Assembly: GCF_008923205.2 (NCBI RefSeq) | Contig: NZ_WBMS02000002.1 | Span: 186,001 to 250,000, forward strand | Direction of reading: 5' to 3' | Length of the DNA stretch: 64,000 nt | Origin: Actinomadura physcomitrii | GTDB lineage: Bacteria > Actinomycetota > Actinomycetes > Streptosporangiales > Streptosporangiaceae | In this document: in pieces, positions 1 through 13,882 of the stretch | Layout: each line of letters begins with the position of its first letter | How positions within the stretch are numbered: the first letter of the stretch is position 1 | Translations under genes and position numbers: made by a program | Notes under the pieces: model-generated | The model's input: only the letters and a program-made list of their open reading frames with translations | The model's database searches: none | What the model was told of the DNA's origin: nothing

Positions 1-1
1 C

Positions 2-916
2 GACACCGTCACATGGCCGAAGGACGGCGACGGTTGCCGCTGGGACTCCCAGCCGAGGCATCCCACGGCGACGTTCGTGCGCCTTCTCGGAGTCGGCCAT
101 GTCCGCGTCCACCGGCATCGGCCTGTGGCCGGAACCATCAAGACCATCAGTGTGAAGAGGGAGGGCACCCGGTGGTACGTCGTGCTGTCGTGCGACGACG
201 TCCCCACCGAACCGGCCGCCTCGACGGGGACCGCGATCGGGATCGACATGGGCGTCGCCTCGCTGGCCACCACCAGTGACGGCGATCATGTGCCCAACCC
301 GCGCCCTCTCGCCGCGTCCGCGCGGCGGCTCTCCAACGCGCAGCGGGCGTTGGACCGCACGTCTCCCGGCTCCAACCGGCGGCGCAAGGCGGCCCGCCGG
401 GTGGCCGCCCTGCACGCGAAAGTGAGGCGGCAACGGCTCGATCACGCGCACAAGGCGGCGATCGCCCTCGTCCGCGAGCACGATGTCATCGTGCATGAGG
501 ACTTGCGGATCGCGAACATGACCCGCTCGGCCCGAGGGACGGCCGAGGTTCCGGGGAGCAAGGTCGCGCAGAAGACGGGTCTGGACAGATCGATTCTCGA
601 CGCCGGGTGGGGGGTGTTCCTGACGGTCCTCGCGCACAAGGCTGAAAGCGCCGGTCGAGAGTTGAGCGCGGTAAACCCCGCTGGAACGTCGCGCAGCTGC
701 GCCGCCTGCGGGCATAGCGCCGCGGACAATCGCCTCAGCCAGGCCGTGTTCCGCTGCCGTGCATGCGGGCACGTCGCGCACGCTGACGTGAATGCGGCGG
801 TCAACATCCTCAGGGCAGGGCTTGCCCTTCGTGAGGCTGCGCAAGCGGCCCAGCGAGAAGCCGCTTCCGCCAGGAAGCGGAGGAGTCACAACCCGCCTCA
901 TCGTACGCGGAATTGA
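2..916 (+). CDS. tnpB: IS200/IS605-family TnpB RNA-guided nuclease, 5' end outside window
   Basis: The reading frame is already open at base 2, so the start lies upstream of the window. The visible part has the whole RuvC-like nuclease. The first acidic residue is in GIDMG (coded near 240), the second in VHEDLRI (near 490) and the third in HADVNAA (near 780). A zinc finger with two CxxC pairs (SCAACGH and CRACGH) lies before the last acidic motif. No motif is damaged, so the enzyme looks functional as far as seen. TnpB proteins are RNA-guided DNA nucleases of IS200/IS605 elements. No TnpA transposase is visible, so this may be an IS1341-type element with only tnpB. The stop at 914-916 is only 41 bases before mnmA, so the element sits directly upstream of that gene. 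Confidence 0.9.
   Translation, partial: DTVTWPKDGDGCRWDSQPRHPTATFVRLLGVGHVRVHRHRPVAGTIKTISVKREGTRWYVVLSCDDVPTEPAASTGTAIGIDMGVASLATTSDGDHVPNPRPLAASARRLSNAQRALDRTSPGSNRRRKAARRVAALHAKVRRQRLDHAHKAAIALVREHDVIVHEDLRIANMTRSARGTAEVPGSKVAQKTGLDRSILDAGWGVFLTVLAHKAESAGRELSAVNPAGTSRSCAACGHSAADNRLSQAVFRCRACGHVAHADVNAAVNILRAGLALREAAQAAQREAASARKRRSHNPPHRTRN
861..889 (+). ncRNA. Candidate 3' scaffold of TnpB guide RNA / element right end
   Basis: Inside the last codons of tnpB is a perfect hairpin, CCGCTTCC (861-868), loop GCCA, GGAAGCGG (873-880), followed by AGGAGTCAC. A hairpin followed by a GGAGGA-like tail at the end of tnpB is the usual layout of an IS605 right end, where the guide-RNA scaffold overlaps the gene. 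If so, the element ends near 889 and the following bases would be the guide. The exact end is inferred. Confidence 0.4.
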
Positions 917-957
917 TAACAACCGACCCTCGGACGCCGCGTACGCTCGGAGGCACT

Positions 958-2034
958 ATGACTCTGCGCGTACTCGCCGCCATGTCGGGCGGCGTCGACT
1001 CCGCGGTGGCCGCGGCCCGCGCCGCCGAGGCGGGGCACGACGTGACCGGCGTCCACATGGCCCTGTCCAGCAACCCCCAGTCGTACCGGACGGGGGCGCG
1101 CGGCTGCTGCACCCTGGAGGACTCCCGGGACGCGCGGCGCGCCGCCGACGTGATCGGCATCCCGTTCTACGTGTGGGACCTCGCCGAGCGCTTCCACCAG
1201 GACGTCGTGGAGGACTTCGTCAGCGAGTACGCGGCGGGCCGCACCCCGAACCCGTGCCTGCGCTGCAACGAGAAGATCAAGTTCGCGGCGCTGCTGGACC
1301 GGGCCATGGCGCTGGGTTTCGACGCGGTGTGCACGGGCCACTACGCGCGGCTGGACGACGGCGTCCTGCGCCGCGGCGTCGACGAGGGCAAGGACCAGTC
1401 GTACGTGCTGGCGGTCTGCACGCCCGAGCAGCTCGCGCACGCGATGTTCCCGCTCGGCGACACCACCAAGGCCGACATCCGGCGGGAGGCGGAGCGGCGC
1501 GGCCTCCAGGTGGCCGACAAGCCCGACAGCCACGACATCTGCTTCATCGCGGACGGCGACACCCGCGGGTTCCTCGCCGAGCGGCTCGGCAGCGCGCCCG
1601 GCCCGATCGTCGACACCGAGGGGACGCGGGTCGGCGAGCACGACGGCGCGTACGCGTACACGATCGGGCAGCGCAAGGGCCTGCGGCTCGGCGTCCCGGC
1701 GCCGGACGGCAAGCCCCGCTACGTCCTGGACATCTCGCCGGTCACCAACACCGTCACCGTCGGCCCGCGCGAGGAGCTGGACGTCCACGAGATCGTCGGC
1801 GAGCGTCCGGTGTGGCTCGGCGAGGCGCCCGCCGGGCCGTTCGCCTGCCACGTCCAGCTGCGGGCGCACGGCGAGGTGCACGCGTGCACCGCCGAGCGGG
1901 ACGGCGACGGGCTGCGCATCCGCTTGGCCGCACCCGCGCGCGGCGTCGCGACGGGCCAGGCGGCCGTCCTCTACGCGGGCGACCGGGTCCTCGCGTCGGC
2001 GACGATCGCCGAGACGGCCCGCGTCCCCGCTTGA
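958..2034 (+). CDS. mnmA: tRNA-specific 2-thiouridylase MnmA
   Basis: This enzyme thiolates U34 of the tRNAs for Lys, Glu and Gln, using ATP and sulfur relayed from a cysteine desulfurase. The 358-residue protein has the ATP pyrophosphatase P-loop SGGVDS at residues 10-15. The first catalytic cysteine is Cys103 in [12 protein letters not shown], the second Cys194 in [11 protein letters not shown], and the C-terminal beta-barrel domain follows. The ATG at 958 is preceded by GGAGG at 950-954; the frame is open upstream but has no better start. Actinomycetes often have a cysteine desulfurase gene just upstream. Here that place is taken by tnpB, so the sulfur donor gene is further left or elsewhere. 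Length is normal for the family. Confidence 0.95.
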   Translation: MTLRVLAAMSGGVDSAVAAARAAEAGHDVTGVHMALSSNPQSYRTGARGCCTLEDSRDARRAADVIGIPFYVWDLAERFHQDVVEDFVSEYAAGRTPNPCLRCNEKIKFAALLDRAMALGFDAVCTGHYARLDDGVLRRGVDEGKDQSYVLAVCTPEQLAHAMFPLGDTTKADIRREAERRGLQVADKPDSHDICFIADGDTRGFLAERLGSAPGPIVDTEGTRVGEHDGAYAYTIGQRKGLRLGVPAPDGKPRYVLDISPVTNTVTVGPREELDVHEIVGERPVWLGEAPAGPFACHVQLRAHGEVHACTAERDGDGLRIRLAAPARGVATGQAAVLYAGDRVLASATIAETARVPA

Positions 2035-2100
2035 CGCGCACCCCCTGATCATGCGTTGACTTGCCGCGAGTCAATGAGCTTTCCGCGCTTGGAGGATGCT

Positions 2101-2919
2101 GTGGAATTCGGTGTGTCGACGTTCGTGACGGACGACGGGATCGGGCCGGCGGCGCTGGGGCGGGCGCTGGAGGAGCGCGGGTTCGGGTCGCTGTTCGTGG
2201 CCGAGCACACGCACATCCCGGTGAAGCGGGAGTCGCCGTGGCCCGGCGGGGACGAGCTGCCCCGGCACTACTACCGGACGCTCGACCCGTTCGTGACGCT
2301 GACCGCCGCCGCGACGGCGACCGAGCGGCTGCGGGTCGGGACGGGCATCGCGCTGATCGTCCAGCGGGACCCGATCGTGCTGGCCAACGAGGTCGCCTCG
2401 CTCGACCTGGTCTCCGGCGGGCGGGCCGTGCTGGGCGTCGGCGCGGGCTGGAACCGGGAGGAGATGCGCAACCACGGCACCGAGCCGAGGACCCGGATGC
2501 GGCTGCTGCGCGAGCGCGTCCTCGCGGTGAAGGAGCTGTGGACGAAGGACGAGGCGGAGTTCCACGGCGAGTTCGTCGACTTCGACCCGGTGTTCTCCTA
2601 CCCGAAGCCGGTGCAGGACCCGCATCCGCCGGTGCTGATCGGCGGGTCCGGGCCGACGACGTTCGACCGGGTGATCGAGTTCGGCGACGGCTGGATGCCG
2701 ATCTACGGGCGGGGTACCGACGCGCTCGCCGCGCAGATCGCCGAGCTGCGGGAACGGGCCGGGCGGCGGGTCCCGGTGACGCTGTTCGGCGTCCCGCCGA
2801 AGCGGGAGGCGATCGAGGCGCTGGAGAGCGCCGAGGTCGACGGGATCCTGTTCAACCTGCCGACCGAGCCGGCGGACGACACGCTGCGCCGCCTCGACCG
2901 GCTCGCGGAACTGCTCTGA
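2101..2919 (+). CDS. LLM-class F420-dependent oxidoreductase
   Basis: This is a 272-residue TIM-barrel protein of the luciferase-like monooxygenase family, subgroup TIGR03619-like by memory. Typical features are VAEHTHIP near residue 37, the segment RLRVGTGIALIVQRDP, GGRAVLGVGAGWNREE near residue 105, and PPVLIGGSG near residue 180. Such actinobacterial proteins use reduced F420, and the F420 biosynthesis gene cofC lies in this window at 59.2-59.8 kb. The substrate cannot be told. GTG at 2101 is chosen because GGAGG (2091-2095) is correctly spaced. A small inverted repeat TTGAC/GTCAA (2056-2060 and 2070-2074) lies upstream and could be a regulator site. Confidence 0.85.
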   Translation: MEFGVSTFVTDDGIGPAALGRALEERGFGSLFVAEHTHIPVKRESPWPGGDELPRHYYRTLDPFVTLTAAATATERLRVGTGIALIVQRDPIVLANEVASLDLVSGGRAVLGVGAGWNREEMRNHGTEPRTRMRLLRERVLAVKELWTKDEAEFHGEFVDFDPVFSYPKPVQDPHPPVLIGGSGPTTFDRVIEFGDGWMPIYGRGTDALAAQIAELRERAGRRVPVTLFGVPPKREAIEALESAEVDGILFNLPTEPADDTLRRLDRLAELL

Positions 2920-2944
2920 TCGTCCCGCCGGTAGGGTTCCGTCC

Positions 2945-3949
2945 GTGACGAGCGACTTCCCGTGGCAGGCGGGCACGGCGACCGGGGTCGGGTCGTATCC
3001 GGGGGACGACCCGGCCGAGGCGCTGCGGATCGTGCTCGGGGAGCTGCCCGAGCTGCCGCACCTGCCGGAGCTGCCCGCGCGCGGGCCGGGCGCCGACCTG
3101 ACCGGGCGGACGGCCGGGCTGCTGGTGGACATGCCGGTGCGGGTCGAGCCGTCCGGCTGGCGGTTCTCCGACCGGCCGGGCCGCGACACGCTGCGCTCCC
3201 ATGACCATCTCGCCCGGGACCTGGACGTCCTGGAGGAGGTCGCGGGCGGCCACGACGGCCCGTTCAAGATCCAGGTGTGCGGGCCGTGGACGCTCGCCGC
3301 GACGATCGAGCTGCGCGGCGGCGACCGGGCGCTGAAGGACCCCGGCGCCGTCCGCGACCTGGTCGCCTCGCTGGCGGAGGGCGTCGCGGCGCACGTCGCG
3401 GACGTCCGGCGGCGGCTGCCGTCCGCGCGGGTCGTCGTGCAGCTGGACGAGCCGGGCCTGCCCGCCGCGCTCGCCGGGACGGTCCCGACGGCCAGCGGGT
3501 TCTCCCGGCTGCGGGCCGTCGAGGCGCCCGTCGCCGAGGACGCGCTGCGGCAGGTGATCGAGGCGGCGGACGCGTACCCGGTCGTGCACTGCTGCGCCCG
3601 GAACGTCCCGTACGGCCTGCTGCGCGGGGCGGGCGCGAAGGCGATCTCGGTCGATCTGGGCCTCGTCCCGAAGCGCGACGACGACGCGGTGGGGGAGACG
3701 ATCGACGCCGGCGTCGGCCTGTTCCTCGGCGCGGTGCCCGGAGCGGACGCGGCGCTGCCGTCCCTGCAGGCGACGGCGGCGCCGGTGCGGGAGCTGTGGC
3801 GCCGGCTGGGCTTCCCGGCCGCGCAGCTGGCGCGGCAGGTCGTGATCACGCCGGCGTGCGGGATGGCGGGCGCATCGCCCCGCTACGTCCGCGATGCCCT
3901 CAAGCGCTGCCGCGACACGGCGCGGATGCTGTACGAGGCGGCCGACTGA
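2945..3949 (+). CDS. MetE C-terminal-domain-like (cobalamin-independent methionine synthase family) protein
   Basis: This 334-residue protein corresponds to only the C-terminal catalytic barrel of MetE. The zinc-binding pattern is kept: His215-x-Cys217 in VVHCCARN and Cys305 in ITPACGMAG. It lacks the N-terminal MetE domain, so it may be a methyltransferase with a simpler methyl donor; actinobacteria keep such a gene beside ligA. The GTG at 2945 has no ribosome-binding site, but TAGGGT (2932-2937) sits 7 bases upstream, which fits a leaderless transcript. The 25-base gap to the F420-type oxidoreductase could still allow co-transcription. Confidence 0.8.
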   Translation: MTSDFPWQAGTATGVGSYPGDDPAEALRIVLGELPELPHLPELPARGPGADLTGRTAGLLVDMPVRVEPSGWRFSDRPGRDTLRSHDHLARDLDVLEEVAGGHDGPFKIQVCGPWTLAATIELRGGDRALKDPGAVRDLVASLAEGVAAHVADVRRRLPSARVVVQLDEPGLPAALAGTVPTASGFSRLRAVEAPVAEDALRQVIEAADAYPVVHCCARNVPYGLLRGAGAKAISVDLGLVPKRDDDAVGETIDAGVGLFLGAVPGADAALPSLQATAAPVRELWRRLGFPAAQLARQVVITPACGMAGASPRYVRDALKRCRDTARMLYEAAD

Positions 3950-6190
<2,241 letters not shown>

Positions 6191-6444
6191 CCCGCCGTGG
6201 TTATGCGGCCCCTTACCAGTGTCGCGTTACTCAGGGGTACACTTCAGCTACCCTCAGGTGAGGGGACGGTGCGGAAGGGGCATAACGGAACGTACGCAAT
6301 CGGTTTCGCGAAGTTGAGCAAAGGCCGTACTCTCCCTCACATCACGACCCACCTGAATCTTCGGACGCACCATCCGGGGGGAGTCGCCCCGGAGTCCGGT
6401 GCGCCCGGTGCCGGGGACGGCCCCCCGAACCCCCCGAGGATGTG

Positions 6445-8568
6445 ATGAAGGACCCGAACAACACGCGGAACACGGCCCCCCGCCGCGGCTCCCCGTTGTG
6501 GATCTACTTCGTCGTCGTCATCCTGCTCGGCGTCGCCGCGTGCGCCGCCGCGTTCGCCGGGCTGACCGGCGCCGACCTCGACGCGCTCGCCGGCGACCCG
6601 GTGTTCTGGATCCTCGGCTGCTTCATCATCTTCGGCGAGCTGCGCCCGATCATCACCCCGGGTTCCACCGAGACCAACGGCGCCACCACCTCCACCACGT
6701 TCGCGTTCGCCGCGCTGCTGTACGCCGGGCTGCCCGTCGCCGCCGCGCTCCAGGCGATCGCCGTCGTCACCTGCGGCGTCTTCCGCGGCCGCACCCCGCA
6801 CCGCATCGCGTTCAACGCCGCCCAGTACACCCTCAGCCTCGGCGCCGCCCAGCTCGTCCTCGCCCTCGCCGGCGACCTCGCCACCCCGTCCGCCACCTGG
6901 GTCCCCGACGGCGCCGACCTGCCCGCCATCGCGCTCGCCGGCGCCGTCTACTTCCTCTGCAACGACACCCTCGTCGGCTCAGCCGTCGCGCTGCACGAGC
7001 GGGTCTCCCTGGTCAAGGCGCTGCGCTTCGACCTCGGCTACCAGGTCCTGGTGCACCTGGCGCTGCTCGGCCTCGCCCCGCTGATGGTCATCGCGATGGA
7101 CCGGTCCGCGCTGTTCGTCCCGCTGATCCTGCTGCCGTTCATCGCCGTCTACCTGAACGCCTCCGTCGCCGTCCGGCGCGAGCACCAGGCCCTGCACGAC
7201 GGCCTCACCGGCCTGCCCAACCGCAAGCTGCTGATCGTCCGGACCGAGGAGGCCCTCGCCGAGGCCCGCGGCGCCGAGAAGCGCAGCGCCGCCCTCCGCC
7301 GCGGCCCGGCCGCGCTCAAGCCGGCGCGGCGCCGCGCCCCGGTCGAGGAGCGCGACCAGCGCACCGGGCTGTTCCTCCTCGACCTCGACCGGTTCAAGGA
7401 GGTCAACGACACCCTCGGGCACCCCACCGGCGACCGGCTGCTGCAGCTCGTCGCGCACCGGCTCACCCACAGCGTCCGCCCCGGCGACCTCGTCGCCCGG
7501 CTCGGCGGCGACGAGTTCGCGGTGCTGCTGCCGTCCGTGCGGGACGAGGCCGCCGCCCGCGAGGTCGCCGCGCGGCTGCGCGCCGCGCTCGGCGAACCCG
7601 TCCGGCTCGACGGCATGTCGTTCGACCTGGAGGCCAGCGTCGGCATCGCGCTGTTCCCCGACCACGCCCCCGACTTCGAGCTGCTCCTGCAGCGCGCCGA
7701 CGTCGCGATGTACAACGCCAAGGAGAGCCGCACCGGCGTCGAGGTCTACTCGCCCGCCAACGACCGCAACTCCCCGGAGCGGCTCACCATGCTCGGCGAC
7801 CTGCGCCGTGCCATCGACAGGGCCGAGCTGGAGCTGTTCTACCAGCCGAAGGTGTCGCTACGGGACGGCCAGCTCGTCGGCATGGAGGCGCTGCTGCGCT
7901 GGCGCCACCCCGACAAGGGCCTCCTCGAGCCCGAGGCGTTCCTGTCGATCGCCGAGCAGACGTACCTGATGCGCTCGATCACCCACCACGTCGTCGAGGC
8001 CGCCCTCGCCCAGACCGCCGCGTGGTGGCGCGAGGACCTCGCCGTCCAGGTCGCGGTGAACGCCTCCGGGCGCGACCTCCTCGACACCGGCCTCACCGAG
8101 ACCATCGAGGAGGGCCTGCTCGCCCGCGGCCTGCCCGCCGCCGCGCTCCAGCTGGAGATCACCGAGCGGATCCTGATGAACGAGCCGGCCTACGCCTCCG
8201 ACACCGTCGCGAAGCTCGCCGAGCTCGGCATCCCGCTCAGCCTGGACGACTTCGGCACCGGCTACTCCTCGCTCGTCCGGCTGAAGCGCCTCCCGGTCGA
8301 GGAGATCAAGATCGACTCCTCGTTCGTCGGCCGGCTCGCCGAGTCCACCGACGACGCGGTGATCGTCCGCTCGATCGTCGACCTCGTCCGCACCCTCGGC
8401 CTGCGCTCGGTCGCCGAGGGCGTCGAGGATCCGCAGACCGCGCGCATGCTCCGCGAGATGGGCTGCGACGCCGCCCAGGGCTGGCACTTCGGCCGCCCCA
8501 TGGACGCCGACACCGCCACCGACTGGCTCCGCCGCAACGTCCAGCGGGCCCCCGAACCCGCCGCGTAG
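6445..8568 (+). CDS. Membrane GGDEF-EAL protein (c-di-GMP turnover), RmdB-like by position
   Basis: The 707-residue protein has about seven hydrophobic segments in residues 20-240, a GGDEF domain with intact motif [11 protein letters not shown] near residue 353, and an EAL domain with GMEALLRWR near 478 and [10 protein letters not shown] near 610. Both active sites look intact, so it could both make and degrade c-di-GMP; which activity dominates cannot be read from sequence. The gene beside ligA in S. coelicolor is, from memory, SCO5495 (RmdB), a c-di-GMP phosphodiesterase acting in development, and the position suggests orthology. ATG 6445 is preferred over GTG 6442 because CGAGGA (6435-6440) is too close to the GTG. 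A 250-base spacer precedes it. Confidence 0.9.
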   Translation: MKDPNNTRNTAPRRGSPLWIYFVVVILLGVAACAAAFAGLTGADLDALAGDPVFWILGCFIIFGELRPIITPGSTETNGATTSTTFAFAALLYAGLPVAAALQAIAVVTCGVFRGRTPHRIAFNAAQYTLSLGAAQLVLALAGDLATPSATWVPDGADLPAIALAGAVYFLCNDTLVGSAVALHERVSLVKALRFDLGYQVLVHLALLGLAPLMVIAMDRSALFVPLILLPFIAVYLNASVAVRREHQALHDGLTGLPNRKLLIVRTEEALAEARGAEKRSAALRRGPAALKPARRRAPVEERDQRTGLFLLDLDRFKEVNDTLGHPTGDRLLQLVAHRLTHSVRPGDLVARLGGDEFAVLLPSVRDEAAAREVAARLRAALGEPVRLDGMSFDLEASVGIALFPDHAPDFELLLQRADVAMYNAKESRTGVEVYSPANDRNSPERLTMLGDLRRAIDRAELELFYQPKVSLRDGQLVGMEALLRWRHPDKGLLEPEAFLSIAEQTYLMRSITHHVVEAALAQTAAWWREDLAVQVAVNASGRDLLDTGLTETIEEGLLARGLPAAALQLEITERILMNEPAYASDTVAKLAELGIPLSLDDFGTGYSSLVRLKRLPVEEIKIDSSFVGRLAESTDDAVIVRSIVDLVRTLGLRSVAEGVEDPQTARMLREMGCDAAQGWHFGRPMDADTATDWLRRNVQRAPEPAA

Positions 8569-8717
8569 CCCTCAGTAGCGGCGCCGAGCCTCGTAGCCGG
8601 GTCCTCGTGGTAGCGAACGGGCGCCGCGATGGACGCTGCGGAGCAAAGCGTTCGGGTGGTGGGGGCTCGGCCAATAGGATGGCCGTATCCAATCGATCGC
8701 AGGAACGGTATCTCATC

Positions 8718-9016
8718 ATGTCCGCCATCACCCGTGACGAGGTCTCGCACCTCGCCCGGCTGTCCCGGCTGGCGCTCGGCGACGATGAGCTCGACCATCT
8801 CGCCGCCCAGCTCGACCAGATCATTTCCGCGGTCGCGCGGGTGCAGGAGGTCGCCGCGGAGGACATCCCGCCCACCTCGCACGCGCTGCCGCTGACCAAC
8901 GTGTACCGGCCCGACGAGGTCCGGCCGTGCCTCACGCCGGAGCAGGCGCTCGCCGCCGCTCCCGCCAGCGAGCAGCAGCGTTTCCGCGTACCGCGCATCC
9001 TGGACGAGGAGGCCTG

Positions 9017-9017
<1 letters not shown>
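8718..9017 (+). CDS. gatC: Asp-tRNA(Asn)/Glu-tRNA(Gln) amidotransferase subunit C
   Basis: GatC is the 99-residue helper subunit that holds GatA and GatB together in the enzyme converting Glu-tRNA(Gln) to Gln-tRNA(Gln). It begins [20 protein letters not shown], the usual GatC opening, and ends in the proline-rich tail that threads between the partners ([11 protein letters not shown]). The ATG at 8718 follows AGGAACGG. Its stop codon overlaps the gatA start (TGATG at 9015-9019), so gatC, gatA and gatB are translationally coupled. The window also carries a tRNA-Gln gene, a substrate of this pathway, at 38.8 kb. Confidence 0.95.
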
Positions 9018-10512
<1,495 letters not shown>

Positions 10513-10516
<4 letters not shown>

Positions 10517-12015
10517 GCACCCCGACACTCATGCCGTACGACGAGGCGCTCGCCAAGTACGAGCCCGTCCTCGGCCTGGAGACGCACATCGAGCTCGGCA
10601 CCGCGTCGAAGATGTTCTGCGGCTGCCCGACGACGTTCGGCGCGGACCCGAACACCCAGGTCTGCCCGGTCTGCCTGGGGCTGCCCGGATCGCTGCCGGT
10701 GACCAACCACGCCGCGATCGAGGGCATCATCAAGATCGGCCTGGCGCTGAACTGCACGATCGTGGAGTGGTGCCGGTTCGCCCGGAAGAACTACTTCTAT
10801 CCGGACATGCCGAAGGACTTCCAGATCTCCCAGTACGACGAGCCGCTGTGCGTCGACGGCCACCTGGATGTCGAGGTCGACGGCGAGACGTACCGGATCG
10901 AGATCGAGCGCGTCCACATGGAGGAGGACACCGGCAAGTCGCTGCACGTCGGCGGCAGCACGGGCCGCATCCACGGCGCCGACCACTCCCTCGTGGACTA
11001 CAACCGGGCCGGCATCCCGCTGGTGGAGATCGTCACCAAGCCGATCGCCGCGACGGGCGACAAGGCGCCGCTGGTGGCCCGCGCGTACGCGACGGAGCTG
11101 CGCGAGCTGGTCCGCTCGCTCGGGGTTTCGGACGTCCGCATGGAGGAGGGCTCCATGCGGTGCGACGTGAACGTGTCGCTGATGCCGCGCGGCGCGTCGC
11201 AGTGGGGCACCCGCACCGAGACCAAGAACGTCAACTCGCTGCGCTCGGTGGAGCGCGCCGTCCGGTCGGAGATCGAGCGGCAGGCGGGCGTGCTGGACGC
11301 GGGGGAGCGGGTCGTCCAGGAGACCCGGCACTTCCACGAGGACACCGGCCGCAGCACGAGCGGGCGCAGCAAGGAGGAGGCGCAGGACTACCGCTACTTC
11401 CCCGAGCCCGACCTGGTGCCGATGGCGCCGTCGCGGGAGTGGGTGGAGGAGCTGCGGGCGTCGCTGCCCGAGCTGCCCGCCGCGCGGCGCCGCCGCGTCC
11501 AGGCGGAGTGGGGCCTGTCGGACCTGGAGCTGCGCGACGTCGTGAACGCCGGCGCCGTCGACCTGATCGAGGCGACGATCGCGGCGGGCGCGGACGCCGG
11601 CGCGGCCCGCAAGTGGTGGATGAACGAGCTGTCGCGGCGCGCGACCGAGCAGAACGTGGAACTGGCCGAGCTGCCGATCACGCCGGAGCAGGTCGCGCGG
11701 ATCCAGGCGATGGTGTCGGCCGGCGAGCTGAACGACAAGCTGGCCCGGCAGGTGTTCGAGGGCGTCCTCGCCGGTGAGGGCGGTCCGGACGAGGTCGTCG
11801 CGGCCCGCGGCCTGAAGGTCGTCAGCGACGAGGGCGAGCTGGCCTCGATCATCGACCAGGTGATCGCGGACAACGCCGCCGTGGCCGACAAGATCCGCTC
11901 CGGTAAGGTCGCCGCCGCCGGCGCCCTCGTCGGCGCCGTGATGAAGGCGACCCGCGGCCAGGCCGACGCCGGCCGCGCCCGCGAGCTGATCCTCGAAAAG
12001 CTCGCCGCCTCCTGA
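10513..12015 (+). CDS. gatB: Asp/Glu-tRNA amidotransferase subunit B
   Basis: GatB binds the mischarged tRNA, phosphorylates its side chain and adds ammonia. The 500-residue protein opens with [14 protein letters not shown], has the zinc-region CGCPTTFG and [12 protein letters not shown], the [14 protein letters not shown] core and a helical GatB/YqeY tail (residues about 340-500) ending in [14 protein letters not shown] 10513 overlaps the gatA stop by 4 bases. A strong hairpin follows at 12021-12055, so the operon ends here. Confidence 0.96.
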
Positions 12016-12020
12016 CGCCC

Positions 12021-12055
12021 CCGCCGTGCCGCGGGCCCCCCCCCCGGGACGGCGG
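12021..12055 (+). terminator. Hairpin after gatCAB, with a 10-C loop
   Basis: CCGCCGT-GCC (12021-12030) pairs with GGG-ACGGCGG (12046-12055) just after the gatB stop. The loop contains a run of ten C (12036-12045). There is no T run, as is common in actinomycete terminators. Confidence 0.5.
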
Positions 12056-12170
12056 CGCCGACCATCGGCACGAAAAGTCATCATGTAACTGCGTATTGTC
12101 ACTCCCTGCGCCATCTGCAGGCCTTAGTCTGGGTACACATGCGCAGGCGTGATCGGAAAGGGACACCGAA

Positions 12171-12794
12171 GTGACGGCGCTGCCCGACGACTACTGGCTG
12201 CTGAGCATCACTCGTCAGCCCGAGCAGATGACGGCGGAGGAGTACGAGGCACTCCCCGAGGACATCTCGAAGATGATCGAGGTCGTTGACGGCTACGTCG
12301 CCTTCTGCGAATCGCCGACGCGTGACCACCAGAGGGCGGTCCGGCGGCTGGCTCAGCTCGTCGAGAACAACGCCCGGTCGGCCATGGGACGCGGACACGA
12401 CTGTATGGAAGTGGATTTCGACGTCGACTTGAGGATTCGCGATGTCCCTCTGTGCAACAGGCGCCCCGACGTCGTCCTCTACAAGTGCCTCGATCGGAAG
12501 AACAACGAGCGTCTCCGCGCCGAACATGCCCTACTCGTCGTCGAGGTCGTCTCGCCGGGCTCTGAGACGGCGGACACGACCGACAAACTGGGCGAGTACG
12601 CCAGGGCGGGGATCCCGCACTATTGGATCGTGCGGCTCGATGCGACGGGGGTCTCGGCCATCGAGAGGTATCAGCTCGATCGGGGCGCCATGCTCTACAA
12701 ACACGTGAACACCCTGATGAAGGACGAGCGTGGGGTGCCGGACGTGGGCAACCCGATCCCGATCACCATCGACTGGGCTGAGCTGGAGTACTGA
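12171..12794 (+). CDS. Uma2-family (DUF820, PD-(D/E)XK fold) protein
   Basis: The 207-residue protein matches the Uma2/DUF820 family. It has RRPDVVLY near residue 103, LLVVEVVSPGSETADTTDKLGEYA near residues 122-145, and the closing GIPHYWIV. PD, then ExVS and a following Lys are the nuclease-fold residues. Members are abundant in actinomycetes and cyanobacteria and are called putative endonucleases, but their role is not established. GTG 12171 has AAAGGGA about ten bases upstream. Codon use is less GC-biased than in neighbours (AAC, GAT and TGT codons), which suggests later arrival. It is a single gene, convergent with the next one 8 bases away. Confidence 0.85.
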   Translation: MTALPDDYWLLSITRQPEQMTAEEYEALPEDISKMIEVVDGYVAFCESPTRDHQRAVRRLAQLVENNARSAMGRGHDCMEVDFDVDLRIRDVPLCNRRPDVVLYKCLDRKNNERLRAEHALLVVEVVSPGSETADTTDKLGEYARAGIPHYWIVRLDATGVSAIERYQLDRGAMLYKHVNTLMKDERGVPDVGNPIPITIDWAELEY

Positions 12795-12802
12795 AGGCGG
12801 CA

Positions 12803-13882
12803 TCACTTCGGTGGGACGGTGATGATGCGGTCGTCGGTCTTGGTGGGGGTGCCGCGGCCGTCGCGGTTGCTGGTGGTGAGCCACAGCGAGCCGTCCGGGG
12901 CGCGGACGGCGGCGCGCAGCCGGCCGTAGGTGCCCTCGAAGCGGGCGATGGGGCGGCCGACCTTCCCGTCGGCGGACAGCGGGATCTGCCAGAGCCGTTC
13001 GCCACGCAGGGCGGCGGCCCACAGGGAGCCGTTCGCGTAGGCGAGGCCGGACGGGGACGCCTCGGACGTCCTCCAGGTCAGCAGCGGGTTCGTGAAGCCC
13101 TTGCGGTTGCCGAAGCCCTCGACGACCGGCCAGCCGTAGTCGCGGCCCTTCTCGATGAGGTTGATCTCGTCGAAGCTGTCCTGACCGAACTCGGTGGCGT
13201 AGAGGCGGCCCGTCGGGTCCCAGGCGAGGCCCTGGACGTTGCGGTGGCCGTACGTCCAGACGCGGGTGCCGAACGGGTTGCCGGGCGCGGGCTTCCCGTC
13301 GGGCGTGACGCAGAGGATCTTCCCGGCGAGGGAGTTCTTGTCCTGCGCCTTCTCGCCCTCGCCGGTCTCGCCGGTGGTGATGTACAGCATCCGGCCGGGG
13401 CCGAACGCCAGGCGCCCGCCGTTGTGGATCTCGCCCTTGGGGATGCCGGTCACGATCGGGCGCGGCGTGCCGAGCCGGCCGTCGTAGGAGGCGCGGACGA
13501 CGCGGTTGTCGGTCGCGGACGTGTAGTACAGGAAGATCTGGTGGTCCTGCACGTACCCGGGGGAGACGGCGACGCCGAGCAGCCCGCCCTCGCCCGCCGC
13601 GTCGACGCCGGGAACGGTCCCGATCACGGTGACCGCGCCGGACGGGGTGACCCGCAGCAGCCGCGCCGAGTCACGTTCGGTCACGATCGCGTCACCGTCG
13701 GGTAGGAACGAGATGGCCCAAGGGATCTTCAGGCCGGTGACCAGAACCCGGGGCGCGCCGGGCGCGGTGGTGCCGCCGGACGGCAGCGGCGGCGGGGTCC
13801 GCGCACCGCCCGTGTCCTTCGCGGGCGACGACGAGCAGCCCGCCAGGACCAGCGCGGCAAGGACGATCAGGTGCTTGCGCAT
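12803..13882 (-). CDS. Secreted glucose/sorbosone-dehydrogenase-type beta-propeller lipoprotein
   Basis: The 359-residue protein starts with a lipoprotein signal ending LVLAGC at Cys16, then a six-bladed propeller of the PQQ-dependent glucose/sorbosone dehydrogenase (GSDH/YliI) family. Seen are IPWAISFLPDGDAIVTERD, GEGGLLGVAVSPGY, EIHNGGRLAFGPGRMLYITTG, and TYGHRNVQGLAWDPTGRLYATEFG. These keep the conserved catalytic His, Arg and calcium-site positions. It likely oxidises sugars at the outer membrane face; the cofactor and substrate are not provable here. ATG 13882 is chosen over the upstream ATG at 13906 because GGGAGG lies 8 bases before it and it starts a clean signal peptide. Confidence 0.85.
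   Translation of the reverse strand: MRKHLIVLAALVLAGCSSSPAKDTGGARTPPPLPSGGTTAPGAPRVLVTGLKIPWAISFLPDGDAIVTERDSARLLRVTPSGAVTVIGTVPGVDAAGEGGLLGVAVSPGYVQDHQIFLYYTSATDNRVVRASYDGRLGTPRPIVTGIPKGEIHNGGRLAFGPGRMLYITTGETGEGEKAQDKNSLAGKILCVTPDGKPAPGNPFGTRVWTYGHRNVQGLAWDPTGRLYATEFGQDSFDEINLIEKGRDYGWPVVEGFGNRKGFTNPLLTWRTSEASPSGLAYANGSLWAAALRGERLWQIPLSADGKVGRPIARFEGTYGRLRAAVRAPDGSLWLTTSNRDGRGTPTKTDDRIITVPPK

Noticed and set aside
6197..6445. An 82-codon frame between ligA and the GGDEF-EAL gene
   Set aside because: It has no ribosome-binding site, its codon third positions are not biased to G/C, and it overlaps the next gene's start region.
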